Assembly: GCF_900101115.1 (NCBI RefSeq)
Contig: NZ_FNFU01000012.1
Coordinates: 1-64,000, forward strand
Origin: Cryobacterium psychrotolerans
GTDB taxonomy: Bacteria; Actinomycetota; Actinomycetes; Actinomycetales; Microbacteriaceae
Direction: 5' to 3'
DNA length: 64,000 nucleotides
Below, in pieces: positions 1 to 7,916 of the stretch. How positions within the stretch are numbered: position 1 is the stretch's first letter; the number at the start of each line of letters is the position of its first letter. The notes under the pieces were generated by a model, which saw nothing but the letters and a program-made list of their open reading frames with translations, had not been told where the DNA came from and did no database searches. A program made the position numbers and the translations under genes.

Positions 1-209
1 AACCGGCGATGCCGTTTCCAGACCGTCTGCCACGGACCGAAATTCTCCGGCAGATCCCGCCACGGAATTCCCGCCCGGAACCGGTAAATGATGCCCTCCA
101 CGATCGAGCGATGATCCCGGAACGGTCGCCCCGCACTGCCATCCGAGCTCGGCATCAACGATTCAATCCGAGCCCACTGGTCATCGATCAGCAAAGCAGT
201 ACGAGACAT
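1..209 (-). CDS. IS5-family transposase, N-terminal fragment (runs off window)
   Basis: Reading leftwards from the ATG at 209 gives an uninterrupted 69-codon frame that leaves the window. The protein starts MSRTALLIDDQWARIE and contains a GRPFRDHRSIVEGIIYRFR block followed by GIPWRDLPENFGPWQTVWKR. These are the conserved N-terminal DNA-binding blocks (DUF4096) of IS5/IS427-group transposases, which usually mobilise by DDE chemistry. A purine-rich AGGGTGGAGGG lies just upstream as ribosome-binding site. The catalytic DDE part lies outside the window, so intactness cannot be judged; IS427-group elements often need a -1 frameshift. Confidence 0.85.
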   Translation of the reverse strand, partial: MSRTALLIDDQWARIESLMPSSDGSAGRPFRDHRSIVEGIIYRFRAGIPWRDLPENFGPWQTVWKRHRR

Positions 210-255
210 CCCTCCACCCTCCCAAACGAATCACGATTCGATTAGGAGACACGCC
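1..255 (-). mobile_element. IS5-type insertion sequence, left part only
   Basis: One end of an insertion sequence that continues beyond the window edge. It holds the first 69 codons of a transposase read leftwards and, outside them, a terminal sequence at about 238-255 that reads GGGCGTGTCTCCTAATCG on the minus strand, as expected for an outer inverted repeat. The element stops at a CTAG tetranucleotide (256-259), which could be its target site. That CTAG contains the TAG stop of the adjoining hydrolase gene. The other end and the target duplication cannot be seen. Confidence 0.75.
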
Positions 256-1131
256 CTAGCTGACGCGGCAGTGCGTGGTGAGGAAACCGATCTTGTCGAT
301 CGACACCGTCACGGTCGAGCCGTCCTGAAGGAATACCTGCGGCTTGCGGCTGTACCCCGCGCCGCCGGGGCTTCCGGTGGAGATCAGGGTTCCCGGCAGC
401 AGGGTCGACGTGGTGGAGAGGTACGCGATGATCTCGGCCACCGTGCGCACCATGTCGCCGCTGGAGGCGTCCTGAAGCACGCGCCCGCCCAGATGGGTCG
501 TCAGCCACAGGTCCTGCGGGTCGGAAATCTCGTCGGCGGTGACGACGACGGGGCCGGTGGGGGTGAAGCCGTCGAAGGACTTGCACCGGGACCACTGCGC
601 CTCGGAGAACTGCAGGTCCCTGGCCGTGATGTCGTTGACGACGGTGTAGCCGAACACGTAGTCGAGGGCGTCGTGAACCGACACGTTTCGCGCCGGGCGG
701 CCGATGATCACACCGAGTTCGGCTTCGTAGTCGACCTGGCCGGTGAGGTCGCCCGGCCAGGTGATGGTCGACTCGTGCCCGGTGAGGGAGTTCGGCCAGA
801 GCGAGAACACCGTCGCGGCGGTCTCGGAGCGCAGCTTGAGCTCGTCGGAGTGGGCGGCGTAGTTGGCGCCGATCGCGATGATCTGCGGCGGGCGCAGCAC
901 GGCGGAGGAGTGGCGGAGCCCGTCGAGCGGGGTGAGGCTCGCTCCGTGGGAGGCCGCGTTGAGGCTGAGCGCGCGCACCCGGTCGAACTCCTGCTCACCC
1001 TTTTCGATCATGTCCTGCAGGTCGCGCGGGGCGTCGTCCATGATCTCGTCGAGGAACAAAGCGGCGTCCCCGAACACCACCGCCAGCCGAGGTGTGGACT
1101 GGCCTTCGACTCTGAGGTGCGCAAACTTCAC
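256..1131 (-). CDS. Fumarylacetoacetate hydrolase family protein
   Basis: A 291-residue cytosolic enzyme of the FAH fold, the usual length for the bacterial 2-hydroxyhepta-2,4-diene-1,7-dioate isomerase / acylpyruvase / ureidoglycolate lyase-like group. Visible signatures are IGANYAAH near residue 88, the metal-binding DYEAELGVIIG block (Glu136, Glu138), VVNDITARD with Asp167, and STGSPGGAG near 251. The family cleaves or isomerises 2-oxo acids in catabolism of aromatic or related compounds; the substrate cannot be read from sequence. The gene starts at a GTG placed 6 nt after a TAGCCT hexamer that overlaps the last codons of the upstream glycosylase gene, so it may have its own leaderless promoter. 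Its stop codon abuts the insertion sequence. Confidence 0.88.
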   Translation of the reverse strand: MKFAHLRVEGQSTPRLAVVFGDAALFLDEIMDDAPRDLQDMIEKGEQEFDRVRALSLNAASHGASLTPLDGLRHSSAVLRPPQIIAIGANYAAHSDELKLRSETAATVFSLWPNSLTGHESTITWPGDLTGQVDYEAELGVIIGRPARNVSVHDALDYVFGYTVVNDITARDLQFSEAQWSRCKSFDGFTPTGPVVVTADEISDPQDLWLTTHLGGRVLQDASSGDMVRTVAEIIAYLSTTSTLLPGTLISTGSPGGAGYSRKPQVFLQDGSTVTVSIDKIGFLTTHCRVS

Positions 1132-1135
1132 CTGT

Positions 1136-2746
1136 CTAGGCTATCGGCACCGGGGAGGCGTTCGGTTGTGGGGCGTAGCCAAGAGCCCCGCCGGATCGTT
1201 GGAGGACATCGACGGGCGCGCCGGCCGCGCGCCACAGGTGCATCCCGGCGTAGCTGCGCCAGGGTGCCCAGCCGGCCCCGCGGACCGCCAGCGCCCTGGC
1301 CTCGCCCGGCAGCCCGAGCCGTGCGGCGCCCTGGCGGAGCGCCAGGTCGCTGGTGAGCAGGATGTCCGGGCTGCCGAGCACGCGCATCGCCACATACCCG
1401 GCCGTCCACGGTCCGATCCCGGCCAGGGCGGTCAGCCGGGACTCCAGGTCTTCGCGGGTTTCCCCAACGTCGAGCGCCAGCTCGCCCGTGCTGAGCGCCT
1501 CGGCGACGCGGATGATCGTGTTGATGCGTGCGGCCGGGCCCCGCAGCACGGAACGTCCGTCGGCGGCGATGCGCTCGGCCGTGGGGAACAGGCGCCGCGG
1601 CCCGTGCTCCTCGCCCGGGAGCCCGCCGCCCGGGTGCTCGTCGCCGAGCGCGGCCGCCAGGCGGGTGAGCGCCGTGCGGGCCGCGGCCACCGAGACCTGC
1701 TGCCCGATCAACGCGCGAAACAGCGTTTCCTCGGGATCCATGCTTCCGGGCACCCGGATGCCGGGGAGCGCCGCGACCGAGGACGCGAGCGCGGGATCGG
1801 CGGCGAGGGCCAGGTCGATCGCCGCGGCGTCCGCGTCCAGGTCGAGCAGGCGGCGAACCCGGCTGACGAGCGGGGCCAGGTCGGTGAGGTTCGTCAGCTT
1901 CGCGGTGCAGAGGATCGCGGGGGCCGCGTTCGTTCCGGCGAGGGACAGCGCGATTGTCGCGACGCCGTGGGGCAGCCGGAGCGTGCGCGCGTAGCCGGTG
2001 CCGGTGGCCTGTTCGACGTCGGCGATGGCGCGCGTGCCGAGGAAGGCGAGCACGCCGGCCCCGTCGAAGGGCGCCCGGGCCGGAAGCTGCAGGGTGATGC
2101 CGGTCGCCAGCGCGGCCGCGGCATCCGTTCGCTCGTCGTGGGACCGGCGGGCCGAGCCGGTGGCCCGCAGTTCGGAGGGGGTGCGCTCATAGACGGCGGC
2201 GATCGTGTCGTTGAACTGGCGCACGCTGCCGAAGCCGGCCGCGAACGCGACCTCGGCGATCGAGAGCCCCGTGTTGATCAACAGCACCCGGGCCGTCTGG
2301 GCGCGGTGCGCGCGGGCCAGGGCGAGCGGCCCTGCCCCGACCTCGGCGACGAGCACGCGGGTCAGGTGCCTCGGGGTGTAGCCGAGGCGCGCCGCGAGGC
2401 CCGGCACGCCGTCGCGTTCGACCGCGCCGTCGGCGATCAGGCGCATGGCCCGTGCGGCGAGGTCGTCACGGATGTTCCAGACCGGCGATCCGGGGACGGC
2501 GTCAGGCAGGCACCGCTTGCAGGCGCGCAGCCCCGCCTCGTGGGCCGCGGCGGCGGTGAGGTAGAACGACACATTCGCAGGTTTGGGCGTGGCGGCCGGG
2601 CAACTGGGCCGGCAGTAGATGCCGGTCGAGTGCACGCCGGTGATGAACTGGCCGTCGAAGCGGGCGTCGCGGCTCGACATGGCCCGGTACCGCTCGTCGA
2701 AGGCCGGGTCGACCGGGCCCGGCCGTGTGGTTCGGTCTCTGCTCAC
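1136..2746 (-). CDS. alkA: Ada-type zinc domain / AraC HTH / AlkA DNA-3-methyladenine glycosylase fusion
   Basis: A 536-residue DNA repair protein joining three parts. Residues 1-85 form an Ada metal-binding domain with Cys45, Cys49, Cys76 and Cys79 in the same spacing as Ada Cys38/42/69/72; the first normally accepts methyl groups from DNA phosphotriesters. Residues 90-190 are an AraC-type helix-turn-helix. From about 210 onward is AlkA, with a helix-hairpin-helix ([13 protein letters not shown]) near 441 and the catalytic Asp467. It should sense alkylation and excise alkylated bases. The start is taken at the GTG at 2746, 6 nt downstream of CAGGCT; a TTG one codon earlier also exists. The hydrolase gene follows after 4 nt. 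Confidence 0.9.
   Translation of the reverse strand: MSRDRTTRPGPVDPAFDERYRAMSSRDARFDGQFITGVHSTGIYCRPSCPAATPKPANVSFYLTAAAAHEAGLRACKRCLPDAVPGSPVWNIRDDLAARAMRLIADGAVERDGVPGLAARLGYTPRHLTRVLVAEVGAGPLALARAHRAQTARVLLINTGLSIAEVAFAAGFGSVRQFNDTIAAVYERTPSELRATGSARRSHDERTDAAAALATGITLQLPARAPFDGAGVLAFLGTRAIADVEQATGTGYARTLRLPHGVATIALSLAGTNAAPAILCTAKLTNLTDLAPLVSRVRRLLDLDADAAAIDLALAADPALASSVAALPGIRVPGSMDPEETLFRALIGQQVSVAAARTALTRLAAALGDEHPGGGLPGEEHGPRRLFPTAERIAADGRSVLRGPAARINTIIRVAEALSTGELALDVGETREDLESRLTALAGIGPWTAGYVAMRVLGSPDILLTSDLALRQGAARLGLPGEARALAVRGAGWAPWRSYAGMHLWRAAGAPVDVLQRSGGALGYAPQPNASPVPIA
1138..1143 (-). promoter_or_regulatory. Candidate -10 element for the FAH-family gene
   Basis: TAGCCT on the minus strand, overlapping the TAG stop of the glycosylase gene, sits 6 nt before the GTG start of the hydrolase. 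It fits a TANNNT -10 box of a leaderless internal promoter. Confidence 0.5.
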
Positions 2747-2752
2747 CAACCC

Positions 2753-2758
2753 AGCCTG
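2753..2758 (-). promoter_or_regulatory. Candidate -10 element for the Ada-AlkA gene
   Basis: CAGGCT on the minus strand lies 6 nt before the GTG start. The spacing places the transcription start on or next to the start codon, the arrangement of leaderless actinobacterial genes. Confidence 0.45.
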
Positions 2759-2807
2759 TCACGTCCCGGCGGCCTCCGGTAGCGGAAATCGGACATCGCC
2801 GGCACGC

Positions 2808-2813
2808 TATCCT
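2808..2813 (+). promoter_or_regulatory. Candidate -10 element for the FAD-linked oxidase gene
   Basis: TATCCT lies 7 nt before the ATG at 2821, with no clear Shine-Dalgarno sequence between; leaderless transcription is likely. Confidence 0.5.
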
Positions 2814-2820
2814 GAGCCCC

Positions 2821-4215
2821 ATGACCACACTCGCCCGGCTGCAGGCCGAACTCGGCTCGATCGTCAGCACGGACCCGACCGACCTGGCGGCGGTGCGCGA
2901 GGACAAGTCGGGCTGGGTTGCCGCGGGGATTCCGCTGGCCGTGGTGCGTGCGACGACCACGGAGCAGGTCCAGGCGACATTGCGCATCGCCAGCGAGACC
3001 GGCACGCCCGTCGTCACGCGCGGCGCCGGCACCGGGCTGGCCGGGGGAGCGTGCGGCACGGACGGCTCGATCGTGCTCAGCGTGGCCGGCATGAACCGGA
3101 TCCTCGAGATCCGGCCGGAGGACGAACTCGCCGTGGTCGAACCGGGCGTGATCAACCAGGACCTGAACGACGCGCTCGCCGCCTACGGGCTGTGGTTCGC
3201 GCCCGACCCGGCCAGCAAGGCGATCTGCTCGATCGGCGGCAACATCGCCACGAACGCGGGCGGTCTGCTCTGCGTGAAGTACGGGGTCACCCGGGAGGCC
3301 GTGCTCGCACTGACCGTCGTGCTCGCCGACGGCCGGCTGCTGAAGACCGGCCACCGCACCGTCAAGGGCGTCACCGGGTACGACCTCACCGCGCTGCTCA
3401 CCGGCTCGGAGGGCACGCTCGGCGTCATCGTCGAAGCCACCGTGCGGGTGCGGGCAATCACCCCGGGCGAGGTCGTCACTCTCGGCGCCGTGTTCCCGGA
3501 TGTCGCATCCGCGGCCGCCGCATCCGCCGCCGTCATCGCCGCCCGGGTTCGCCCGGCCGTGATGGAGCTCATCGACCCGGTCGCCCTGGCGATGATCGCG
3601 GACTACCTCGGCCCGGACGGTTCCGCCGGGCTCCCCATCGAGGGAGGAGCGTTCCTGCTGCTGCAGACCGACGGGCCGGCCGCGCTCGCCGAAGCCGACC
3701 AGGCCGCCGCCGTGCTGCGGAGCTCCGGCGGCCAGGTGCGCCAGTCGACGGACCCCGCCTCGGGCGAGCGGCTGCTGGCGATCCGGCGCTCCGCGCACCC
3801 GGCGCTCGCCGCCTACGGCGAGGTCCTGATCGAGGACGTGTCGGTGCCGCGCTCGCGGATGGCCGAGATGTTCGAGCGGATCGCCGAGATCAGCGCCCGC
3901 ACGGGCGTGCCCATTCCGACGGTCGCCCATGCCGGGGACGGCAACCTGCACCCGAACTTCGTGATTCCGATCGACCCGCTGCGGCGGATCGGGGATCCGA
4001 TGGTGCCGGACCACATCTGGGCCGCGGCCGACGAGCTGTTCCGCGCCGCGCTCGCGCTTGGCGGCACGCTCACCGGCGAGCACGGCGTGGGCGTGCTCAA
4101 ACGCCGCTGGCTGGCCGAGGAGATCGGCGACACGAGCCTCGAGCTGCAGCGACGGATCAAGGCGGTGTTCGACCCGCTGGGCATCCTGGGTCCGGACACG
4201 ATGTTCGGCGGCTGA
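2821..4215 (+). CDS. FAD-binding oxidase, glycolate oxidase GlcD / D-lactate dehydrogenase type
   Basis: A 464-residue flavoprotein of the vanillyl-alcohol-oxidase fold that oxidises a 2-hydroxy acid (glycolate, D-lactate or similar) to the 2-oxo acid. The FAD-binding loop VVTRGAGTGLAGGAC is at residues 64-78, and a second FAD contact, SIGGNIATNAGG, at about 138. Near the C-terminus are HAGDGNLHPNF and GEHGVGVLK, diagnostic of the GlcD/DLD branch. No glcE or glcF partner is adjacent, so it probably works as a single-subunit dehydrogenase. The longer upstream frame was rejected: it overlaps the divergent alkA promoter, while the ATG at 2821 follows a -10 hexamer by 7 nt. Confidence 0.9.
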   Translation: MTTLARLQAELGSIVSTDPTDLAAVREDKSGWVAAGIPLAVVRATTTEQVQATLRIASETGTPVVTRGAGTGLAGGACGTDGSIVLSVAGMNRILEIRPEDELAVVEPGVINQDLNDALAAYGLWFAPDPASKAICSIGGNIATNAGGLLCVKYGVTREAVLALTVVLADGRLLKTGHRTVKGVTGYDLTALLTGSEGTLGVIVEATVRVRAITPGEVVTLGAVFPDVASAAAASAAVIAARVRPAVMELIDPVALAMIADYLGPDGSAGLPIEGGAFLLLQTDGPAALAEADQAAAVLRSSGGQVRQSTDPASGERLLAIRRSAHPALAAYGEVLIEDVSVPRSRMAEMFERIAEISARTGVPIPTVAHAGDGNLHPNFVIPIDPLRRIGDPMVPDHIWAAADELFRAALALGGTLTGEHGVGVLKRRWLAEEIGDTSLELQRRIKAVFDPLGILGPDTMFGG

Positions 4216-4258
4216 CGGCCGGGCGCCCGAGCCGGAGCTGCTGCGTCAGAATAGAGGC

Positions 4259-5458
4259 ATGACCTTCGACCAGTCGCCCGTGCAGCCGAGCCCCGAGCCC
4301 GTGCAGCCGGTGTGGACCCCGCCGAAAGCGCCGTCCCGGGCCGGGACGCTCGCCCTGGCCGTCACCGGAATCACCCTGGCCGCGCTCGCCCTCCTGCTCG
4401 TCTTCGTCTACCTCGCGAGCTTCCTCGGCACGTCCGGCCTGCTCGTCTCGCTCCTGCTCGCGCTGATCCCGCTGACCGCGGTGCTGTTCGCGGTGCGCTG
4501 GATCGACCGGTGGGATCCGGAGCCTCGCCCGGCGCTCTGGTTCGCGTTCCTCTGGGGAGCAGGCGTCTCCGTCGTCACGGCGCTCATCTTCGACCTGGGC
4601 GTGCAGCTGACGATCCGGGCCAGCGGGGGCGAACTGGTCGGCAACGACCTGGTCACCGGCGTCGTCCAGGCTCCGATCGTGGAGGAGGCGGCGAAGGGAT
4701 TCGGCGTGCTGCTGATCTTCTGGGCCATCCGCAGGCACTTCGACGGCCCGGTCGACGGCATCGTCTACGCCGCGACGATCGCCGCTGGCTTCGCGTTCTC
4801 GGAGAACATCCAGTACTTCGGCACGGCCATGGCCGACGGCGGGCCGGGAGTCCTGGGCGTGACGTTCCTGCTGCGCGGCGTGTTCTCGCCGTTCGCGCAC
4901 GTCATGTTCACCGCCTGCACCGGCCTGGCCCTGGGGATCGCGGCCCGGCGCACCGGCGCGTTCGGCGCCATCGGCTACTTCGTGATCGGTCTGATCCCGG
5001 CCGTGCTGCTGCATGCCCTGTGGAATGGCGCCTCTTTGGTCTTCGTCGGCGACTCGGCGCTGCTGCGGTACTACGTCTTCGTGCAGGTGCCGCTGTTCAT
5101 CGGCGCGATCCTCGTCGTCAACCTGATGCGCCGGCAGGAGAGGCAGGTCACCCAGGCGCGGCTGAACGAGTACTCCGCGGCCGGCTGGTTCACGCCGGAG
5201 GAGGTCGCAATGCTCGCCACCGCGGCGGGACGTCGCCAGGCCCTGGCCTGGGCGACCGCGCAGCCGCCCGGCCGGCAGGCCGCGATGCGCGGGTTCATCA
5301 CGGATGCCACCCGCCTGGCCTTCGCCCGGGAGCGGATGCTCAACGCGGGGGCGGGAGCCAGGCCCGCCGACCGCTCCGGCGAAGCCCGCCTGCTGGCCTC
5401 GCTGCGGGCCAACCGCGCCGTCGTGATTGGCACGCCCCCGGCGGCTCGTCGCGACTAG
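4259..5458 (+). CDS. PrsW-family intramembrane metalloprotease
   Basis: A 399-residue membrane protein of the PrsW glutamic-type family, which carries out site-1 cleavage of an anti-sigma factor in Bacillus; the target here is unknown. After a Pro-rich cytoplasmic N-terminus (about 30 residues) come about eight hydrophobic segments. The family motifs are present: VEEAAKG at 141-147, FSENIQYFG at 180-188 (Glu182), PFAHVMFTA with His214, and LLHALWNG with His252. The tail from about 290 is soluble and Arg/Ala-rich. The ATG at 4259 follows CAGAAT by 6 nt and is 43 nt after the preceding stop. No anti-sigma factor gene is nearby. Confidence 0.88.
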   Translation: MTFDQSPVQPSPEPVQPVWTPPKAPSRAGTLALAVTGITLAALALLLVFVYLASFLGTSGLLVSLLLALIPLTAVLFAVRWIDRWDPEPRPALWFAFLWGAGVSVVTALIFDLGVQLTIRASGGELVGNDLVTGVVQAPIVEEAAKGFGVLLIFWAIRRHFDGPVDGIVYAATIAAGFAFSENIQYFGTAMADGGPGVLGVTFLLRGVFSPFAHVMFTACTGLALGIAARRTGAFGAIGYFVIGLIPAVLLHALWNGASLVFVGDSALLRYYVFVQVPLFIGAILVVNLMRRQERQVTQARLNEYSAAGWFTPEEVAMLATAAGRRQALAWATAQPPGRQAAMRGFITDATRLAFARERMLNAGAGARPADRSGEARLLASLRANRAVVIGTPPAARRD

Positions 5459-5481
5459 CACGTCGGCGCCGAGGCGCAAAA

Positions 5482-5537
5482 AAACTCGCCGCCCGGTGGT
5501 GTGGCACTGCCGACGACTCTCCCGGTGCGGCGAGTTT
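5482..5537. terminator. Long inverted repeat after the PrsW gene
   Basis: Perfect 11-bp arms (AAACTCGCCGC at 5482-5492 and its complement at 5527-5537) enclose 34 nt. It sits 23 nt after the protease stop. There is an A-run on the left and TTT on the right, so it could terminate on either strand; its layout resembles the other intergenic palindromes of the window. Confidence 0.5.
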
Positions 5538-5628
5538 GTCTGGTTACAGCCTGCACCCGGCGACCCCGTTCGCGCAAGGAGGAATTCTCCGGTGTGCGAT
5601 CCGGCCCGGAATCCGGTTGGATGGTGCA

Positions 5629-6000
5629 ATGACTGATTTGAACTCAAAGCCCGAACTCGACGCCCCGGAGGGCCCCGCGCCCGAACAGCTCGAGATTGTT
5701 GACATCGTCGTCGGGGAAGGCGCAGAGGCCACGCCCGGCGCCACCGTCGACGTCCACTACCTGGGCGTCGAGTACGACTCCGGTGACGAATTCGACTCCT
5801 CCTGGAACCGCGGGCAGTCGATCAACTTCCCGCTCGGCTCGCTCATTGCCGGCTGGCAGCAGGGAATCCCCGGGATGAAGGTCGGCGGACGCCGCAAGCT
5901 CGTCGTCCCGCCGCAGCTGGCCTACGGCCCCGCCGGCGGAGGCCACCGCCTGTCCGGCCAGACGCTGATCTTCGTGATCGACCTGCTCGGTGTGAGCTAA
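5629..6000 (+). CDS. FKBP-type peptidyl-prolyl cis-trans isomerase
   Basis: A 123-residue single-domain FKBP that catalyses cis/trans isomerisation of prolyl bonds in the cytoplasm (no signal peptide). It carries VDVHYLGV, the FDSSWNRGQSINFPLG segment, GWQQGIPGMKVGGRRKLVVPP and the YG.....GHRLSGQTLIFVIDLL end, covering the whole FK506-binding fold. Length is typical for short actinobacterial FKBPs. It is preceded by about 90 nt after the hairpin at 5482-5537. Its TAA stop overlaps the stop of the convergent DUF167 gene. Confidence 0.93.
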   Translation: MTDLNSKPELDAPEGPAPEQLEIVDIVVGEGAEATPGATVDVHYLGVEYDSGDEFDSSWNRGQSINFPLGSLIAGWQQGIPGMKVGGRRKLVVPPQLAYGPAGGGHRLSGQTLIFVIDLLGVS

Positions 6001-6239
6001 GACTCGATCCGCACGTGCTTCACACGTGAGGTGTGGCCCCGGATGATGCGCACCGCGCTCCGGGCCACACCGAAGTGTGCGGCGAGCAATCGGACGAGCG
6101 CGTCGTTCGCGGCCCCGTCGACCGCCCGCTGCTGCAGGAACACCGTCAGCGACGCGTCGTCGGAATCCTCCGTCACGACCAGCGGCCCTTTGCGGCTGCC
6201 CGGCTTCACGCGTACCGTGAGATTCACCGCTGGGGTCAC
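5997..6239 (-). CDS. DUF167 (YggU-like) family protein
   Basis: An 80-residue basic protein of the YggU/DUF167 family, of unknown function. Typical features are NLTVRVKPGSRKGP at the N-terminus, a central segment with AVDGAANDALVRLLA, and the GHTSRVKHVRIE end. The start is taken as the GTG at 6239 because GGAAGGA lies 7 nt before it and no ATG exists in this part of the frame. It converges on and overlaps the stop of the FKBP gene by 2 nt, and diverges from the gene at 6298. Confidence 0.8.
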   Translation of the reverse strand: MTPAVNLTVRVKPGSRKGPLVVTEDSDDASLTVFLQQRAVDGAANDALVRLLAAHFGVARSAVRIIRGHTSRVKHVRIES

Positions 6240-6297
6240 GTACGGTCCTTCCGGTGCAGGCAGCGTCGTCGAGGCAAACGCCAGGATCGAGTGTCCC

Positions 6298-6705
6298 ATG
6301 ATTTCCGTCGAAAACGCCCGTGTGCTCCGCGAGGCCGGCCTGCACTGGCATCCGGTCTCCGGGGATTCGTTCCGCATCGAACGCCCCGATTTCGACAGCG
6401 ACGTGTTCACGGTGAGCGAGATGACGATCGAAGCCCACGAATTCGACATCGGCACGATCCTCGGGTTCAACGGGACCACCGAATGGGCGCTGGACTCCCT
6501 CGCCCTCGAGCACGCTCTCTGGCTGCCGCGGGAAGACCAGCTGCGCGAGCTGCTGCGGGGCACCTTCCGCTCGCTCCACCGGCTGGCAGCTGCCGGTTAC
6601 CGAGTGGAGGTCGAGGTCGCGGGGGAGAGCACGGCGTTCGACGCCGCGGATGCGTCGGATGCCTACGGCGCGGCGCTCCTGGCGCTGCTCACCCGGTCCG
6701 CCTGA
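6298..6705 (+). CDS. Conserved actinobacterial protein of unknown function
   Basis: A 135-residue soluble acidic protein. I recognise the pattern (ISVENARVLREAGLHWHPVSGD, then FTVSEMTIEAH, then GFNGTTEWALDS and WLPREDQLRELL) as one that recurs in small conserved actinobacterial proteins, sometimes labelled as pilus-assembly CpaE, a label the sequence does not support: there is no P-loop or receiver domain. Function is unknown. Its stop overlaps the next start (TGATG), so it is co-transcribed with the DUF1232 membrane protein. Confidence 0.75.
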   Translation: MISVENARVLREAGLHWHPVSGDSFRIERPDFDSDVFTVSEMTIEAHEFDIGTILGFNGTTEWALDSLALEHALWLPREDQLRELLRGTFRSLHRLAAAGYRVEVEVAGESTAFDAADASDAYGAALLALLTRSA

Positions 6706-7109
6706 TGTGGTGGGAGGTCCTGCTCGGCGTCCTGGCCGGGTTCCTGCTGCTGTGGCTGGTTCTCGTCGCGCTCCTCTGGCGTGCCTCACGCGACCGACCG
6801 GACAAGACCACGCTGACGGATGCCCTTCGCCTCATCCCGGACGTCATCCGGCTCGTGCGCCGCCTGGCCGCCGACGGCACGGTTCCCCGACGGGTGCGGG
6901 TCGTGCTGCTCGTCCTGCTCGCGTACCTGGTGTCGCCGATCGACCTGATCCCCGACTTCATCCCGGTGCTCGGCTACGCCGACGATGCCATCATCGTCGC
7001 GGTCGTGCTTCGGTTCGCCACCCGGCACGCCGGGGCGGAAGCCCTCGAGCGGCACTGGCCCGGCACGCCCCAGGGGCTCCAGGCGATGCGCGCGCTCGCC
7101 GGGCTCTGA
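6705..7109 (+). CDS. DUF1232 (YkvA-like) membrane protein
   Basis: A 134-residue protein with an N-terminal transmembrane helix (WWEVLLGVLAGFLLLWLVLVALLW, residues 2-25), a basic linker, and a second hydrophobic region holding the DUF1232 signature YLVSPIDLIPDFIPVLGYADD near residues 74-94. Members are small membrane proteins of unknown role. The ATG overlaps the preceding stop, so the two genes form a translationally coupled pair. It is followed by a hairpin at 7111-7135 shared with the convergent gene. Confidence 0.85.
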   Translation: MWWEVLLGVLAGFLLLWLVLVALLWRASRDRPDKTTLTDALRLIPDVIRLVRRLAADGTVPRRVRVVLLVLLAYLVSPIDLIPDFIPVLGYADDAIIVAVVLRFATRHAGAEALERHWPGTPQGLQAMRALAGL

Positions 7110-7110
7110 C

Positions 7111-7135
7111 CTCGCCGGGTTCTGACCCGGCCGAG
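7111..7135. terminator. Short hairpin between convergent genes
   Basis: CTCGCCGGGT and ACCCGGCCGAG pair around a TCTG loop with one bulged base, between the stops of the DUF1232 gene (+) and the pyridoxamine-oxidase-like gene (-). No U-tract; a bidirectional I-shaped terminator is plausible. Confidence 0.45.
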
Positions 7136-7136
7136 C

Positions 7137-7562
7137 TCAGAACCGTTCGGGTTCCGGGCCCAGGGTGAAACGACGCCCGGACATCCTGGCGGGCGTGATC
7201 TCGACCCAGATGTATTTGAGGGTGGGGACGAGCGGTCGGAGCGGCAGCTGTTCGGCGGCGTCGATCTCCGCCCGCGTTTCGAGGACGCGCGCCGTGCCCT
7301 TGACCACGACGCTCCAGGCCTGCTCCCGGCCGACCCCGTCGCTCTCGAACGCGACCTTGTTGTTCACGGTGAGTTCGAGCAGCTTCTCGCCCTCGGAGGT
7401 GCGGAACAGCAGTTTTTTGTCGGACGCGACGAAGTTCACCGGGTAGATGTCGGGTTCGCCGACGACGCTCACCGCCAGGCGGCCCAGGTTGGCGGACAGC
7501 AGGAATTCCCAGCATTCGTCGTCGCTGAGAATCTCAACCGGGTTCAAGTCGTTGATAGCCAT
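7137..7562 (-). CDS. Pyridoxamine 5'-phosphate oxidase family (split-barrel flavin-binding) protein
   Basis: A 141-residue split-barrel protein of the PPOX-like family, which binds FMN, F420 or haem. Residues such as ECWEFLLSANLGRLAVS, IYPVNFVASDKKLLFRTSEGEKL and WSVVVKGTARVLE match this group; the C-terminus carries YIWVEITPARMSGRRF. Actinobacterial relatives include general stress and F420-dependent reductases, so the exact reaction is open. The start is taken as the ATG at 7562; a GTG two codons upstream is possible. No tight operon partner. Confidence 0.82.
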   Translation of the reverse strand: MAINDLNPVEILSDDECWEFLLSANLGRLAVSVVGEPDIYPVNFVASDKKLLFRTSEGEKLLELTVNNKVAFESDGVGREQAWSVVVKGTARVLETRAEIDAAEQLPLRPLVPTLKYIWVEITPARMSGRRFTLGPEPERF

Positions 7563-7637
7563 ATGCACATCGTCCCACGGGAGGAGCGTCCGTGCGAGCG
7601 AACCACGCCACGAAACGCGCCGCGCATCGCCCGCGCG

Positions 7638-7907
7638 CTACCGACCCTCGTTGACGGCCCTGACCCGGTCGACGAGGTCCTTCCACGGCCCGGCCACCTG
7701 CGGCTCCGGCAGCACCACCTCGTGCGGGGCGCACCGGATGCGATACACATACCGGTCGGGCTCGGGGGCGGTTTCCTCGGCCTGGCCCCAGGGCAGCGAG
7801 TCCAGGAGTTCCCGCCAGCTGGGGGCATCCGGCTGCTCGTCGACCTGCACTTCCCAGGTGACCCGGATGCCGGCGATGCCGCCGCTCCGCGAGACGATGA
7901 CCTTCAT
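7638..7907 (-). CDS. Emfourin-like inhibitor of protealysin-type M4 protease
   Basis: An 89-residue protein whose pattern (MKVIVSRSGGIAGIRVTWEV, a central PSWRELLDSLPW, then the YVYRIRC...HEVVLPEPQV core and a VRAVNEGR tail) matches emfourin, the proteinaceous inhibitor encoded next to protealysin-like metalloproteases. No signal peptide, so it acts in the cytoplasm, where the neighbouring protease also lacks one. It starts 9 nt after the protease stop and follows it on the same strand, so both are made from one transcript. The pairing supports the assignment; by itself the small protein would be ambiguous. Confidence 0.85.
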   Translation of the reverse strand: MKVIVSRSGGIAGIRVTWEVQVDEQPDAPSWRELLDSLPWGQAEETAPEPDRYVYRIRCAPHEVVLPEPQVAGPWKDLVDRVRAVNEGR

Positions 7908-7916
7908 GCGGGAATG

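Noticed and set aside
6298-6705. Naming the 135-residue protein as pilus assembly protein CpaE
   Set aside because: CpaE is a larger receiver/ATPase-like protein; no P-loop or receiver motif is present here and no tad genes are nearby.
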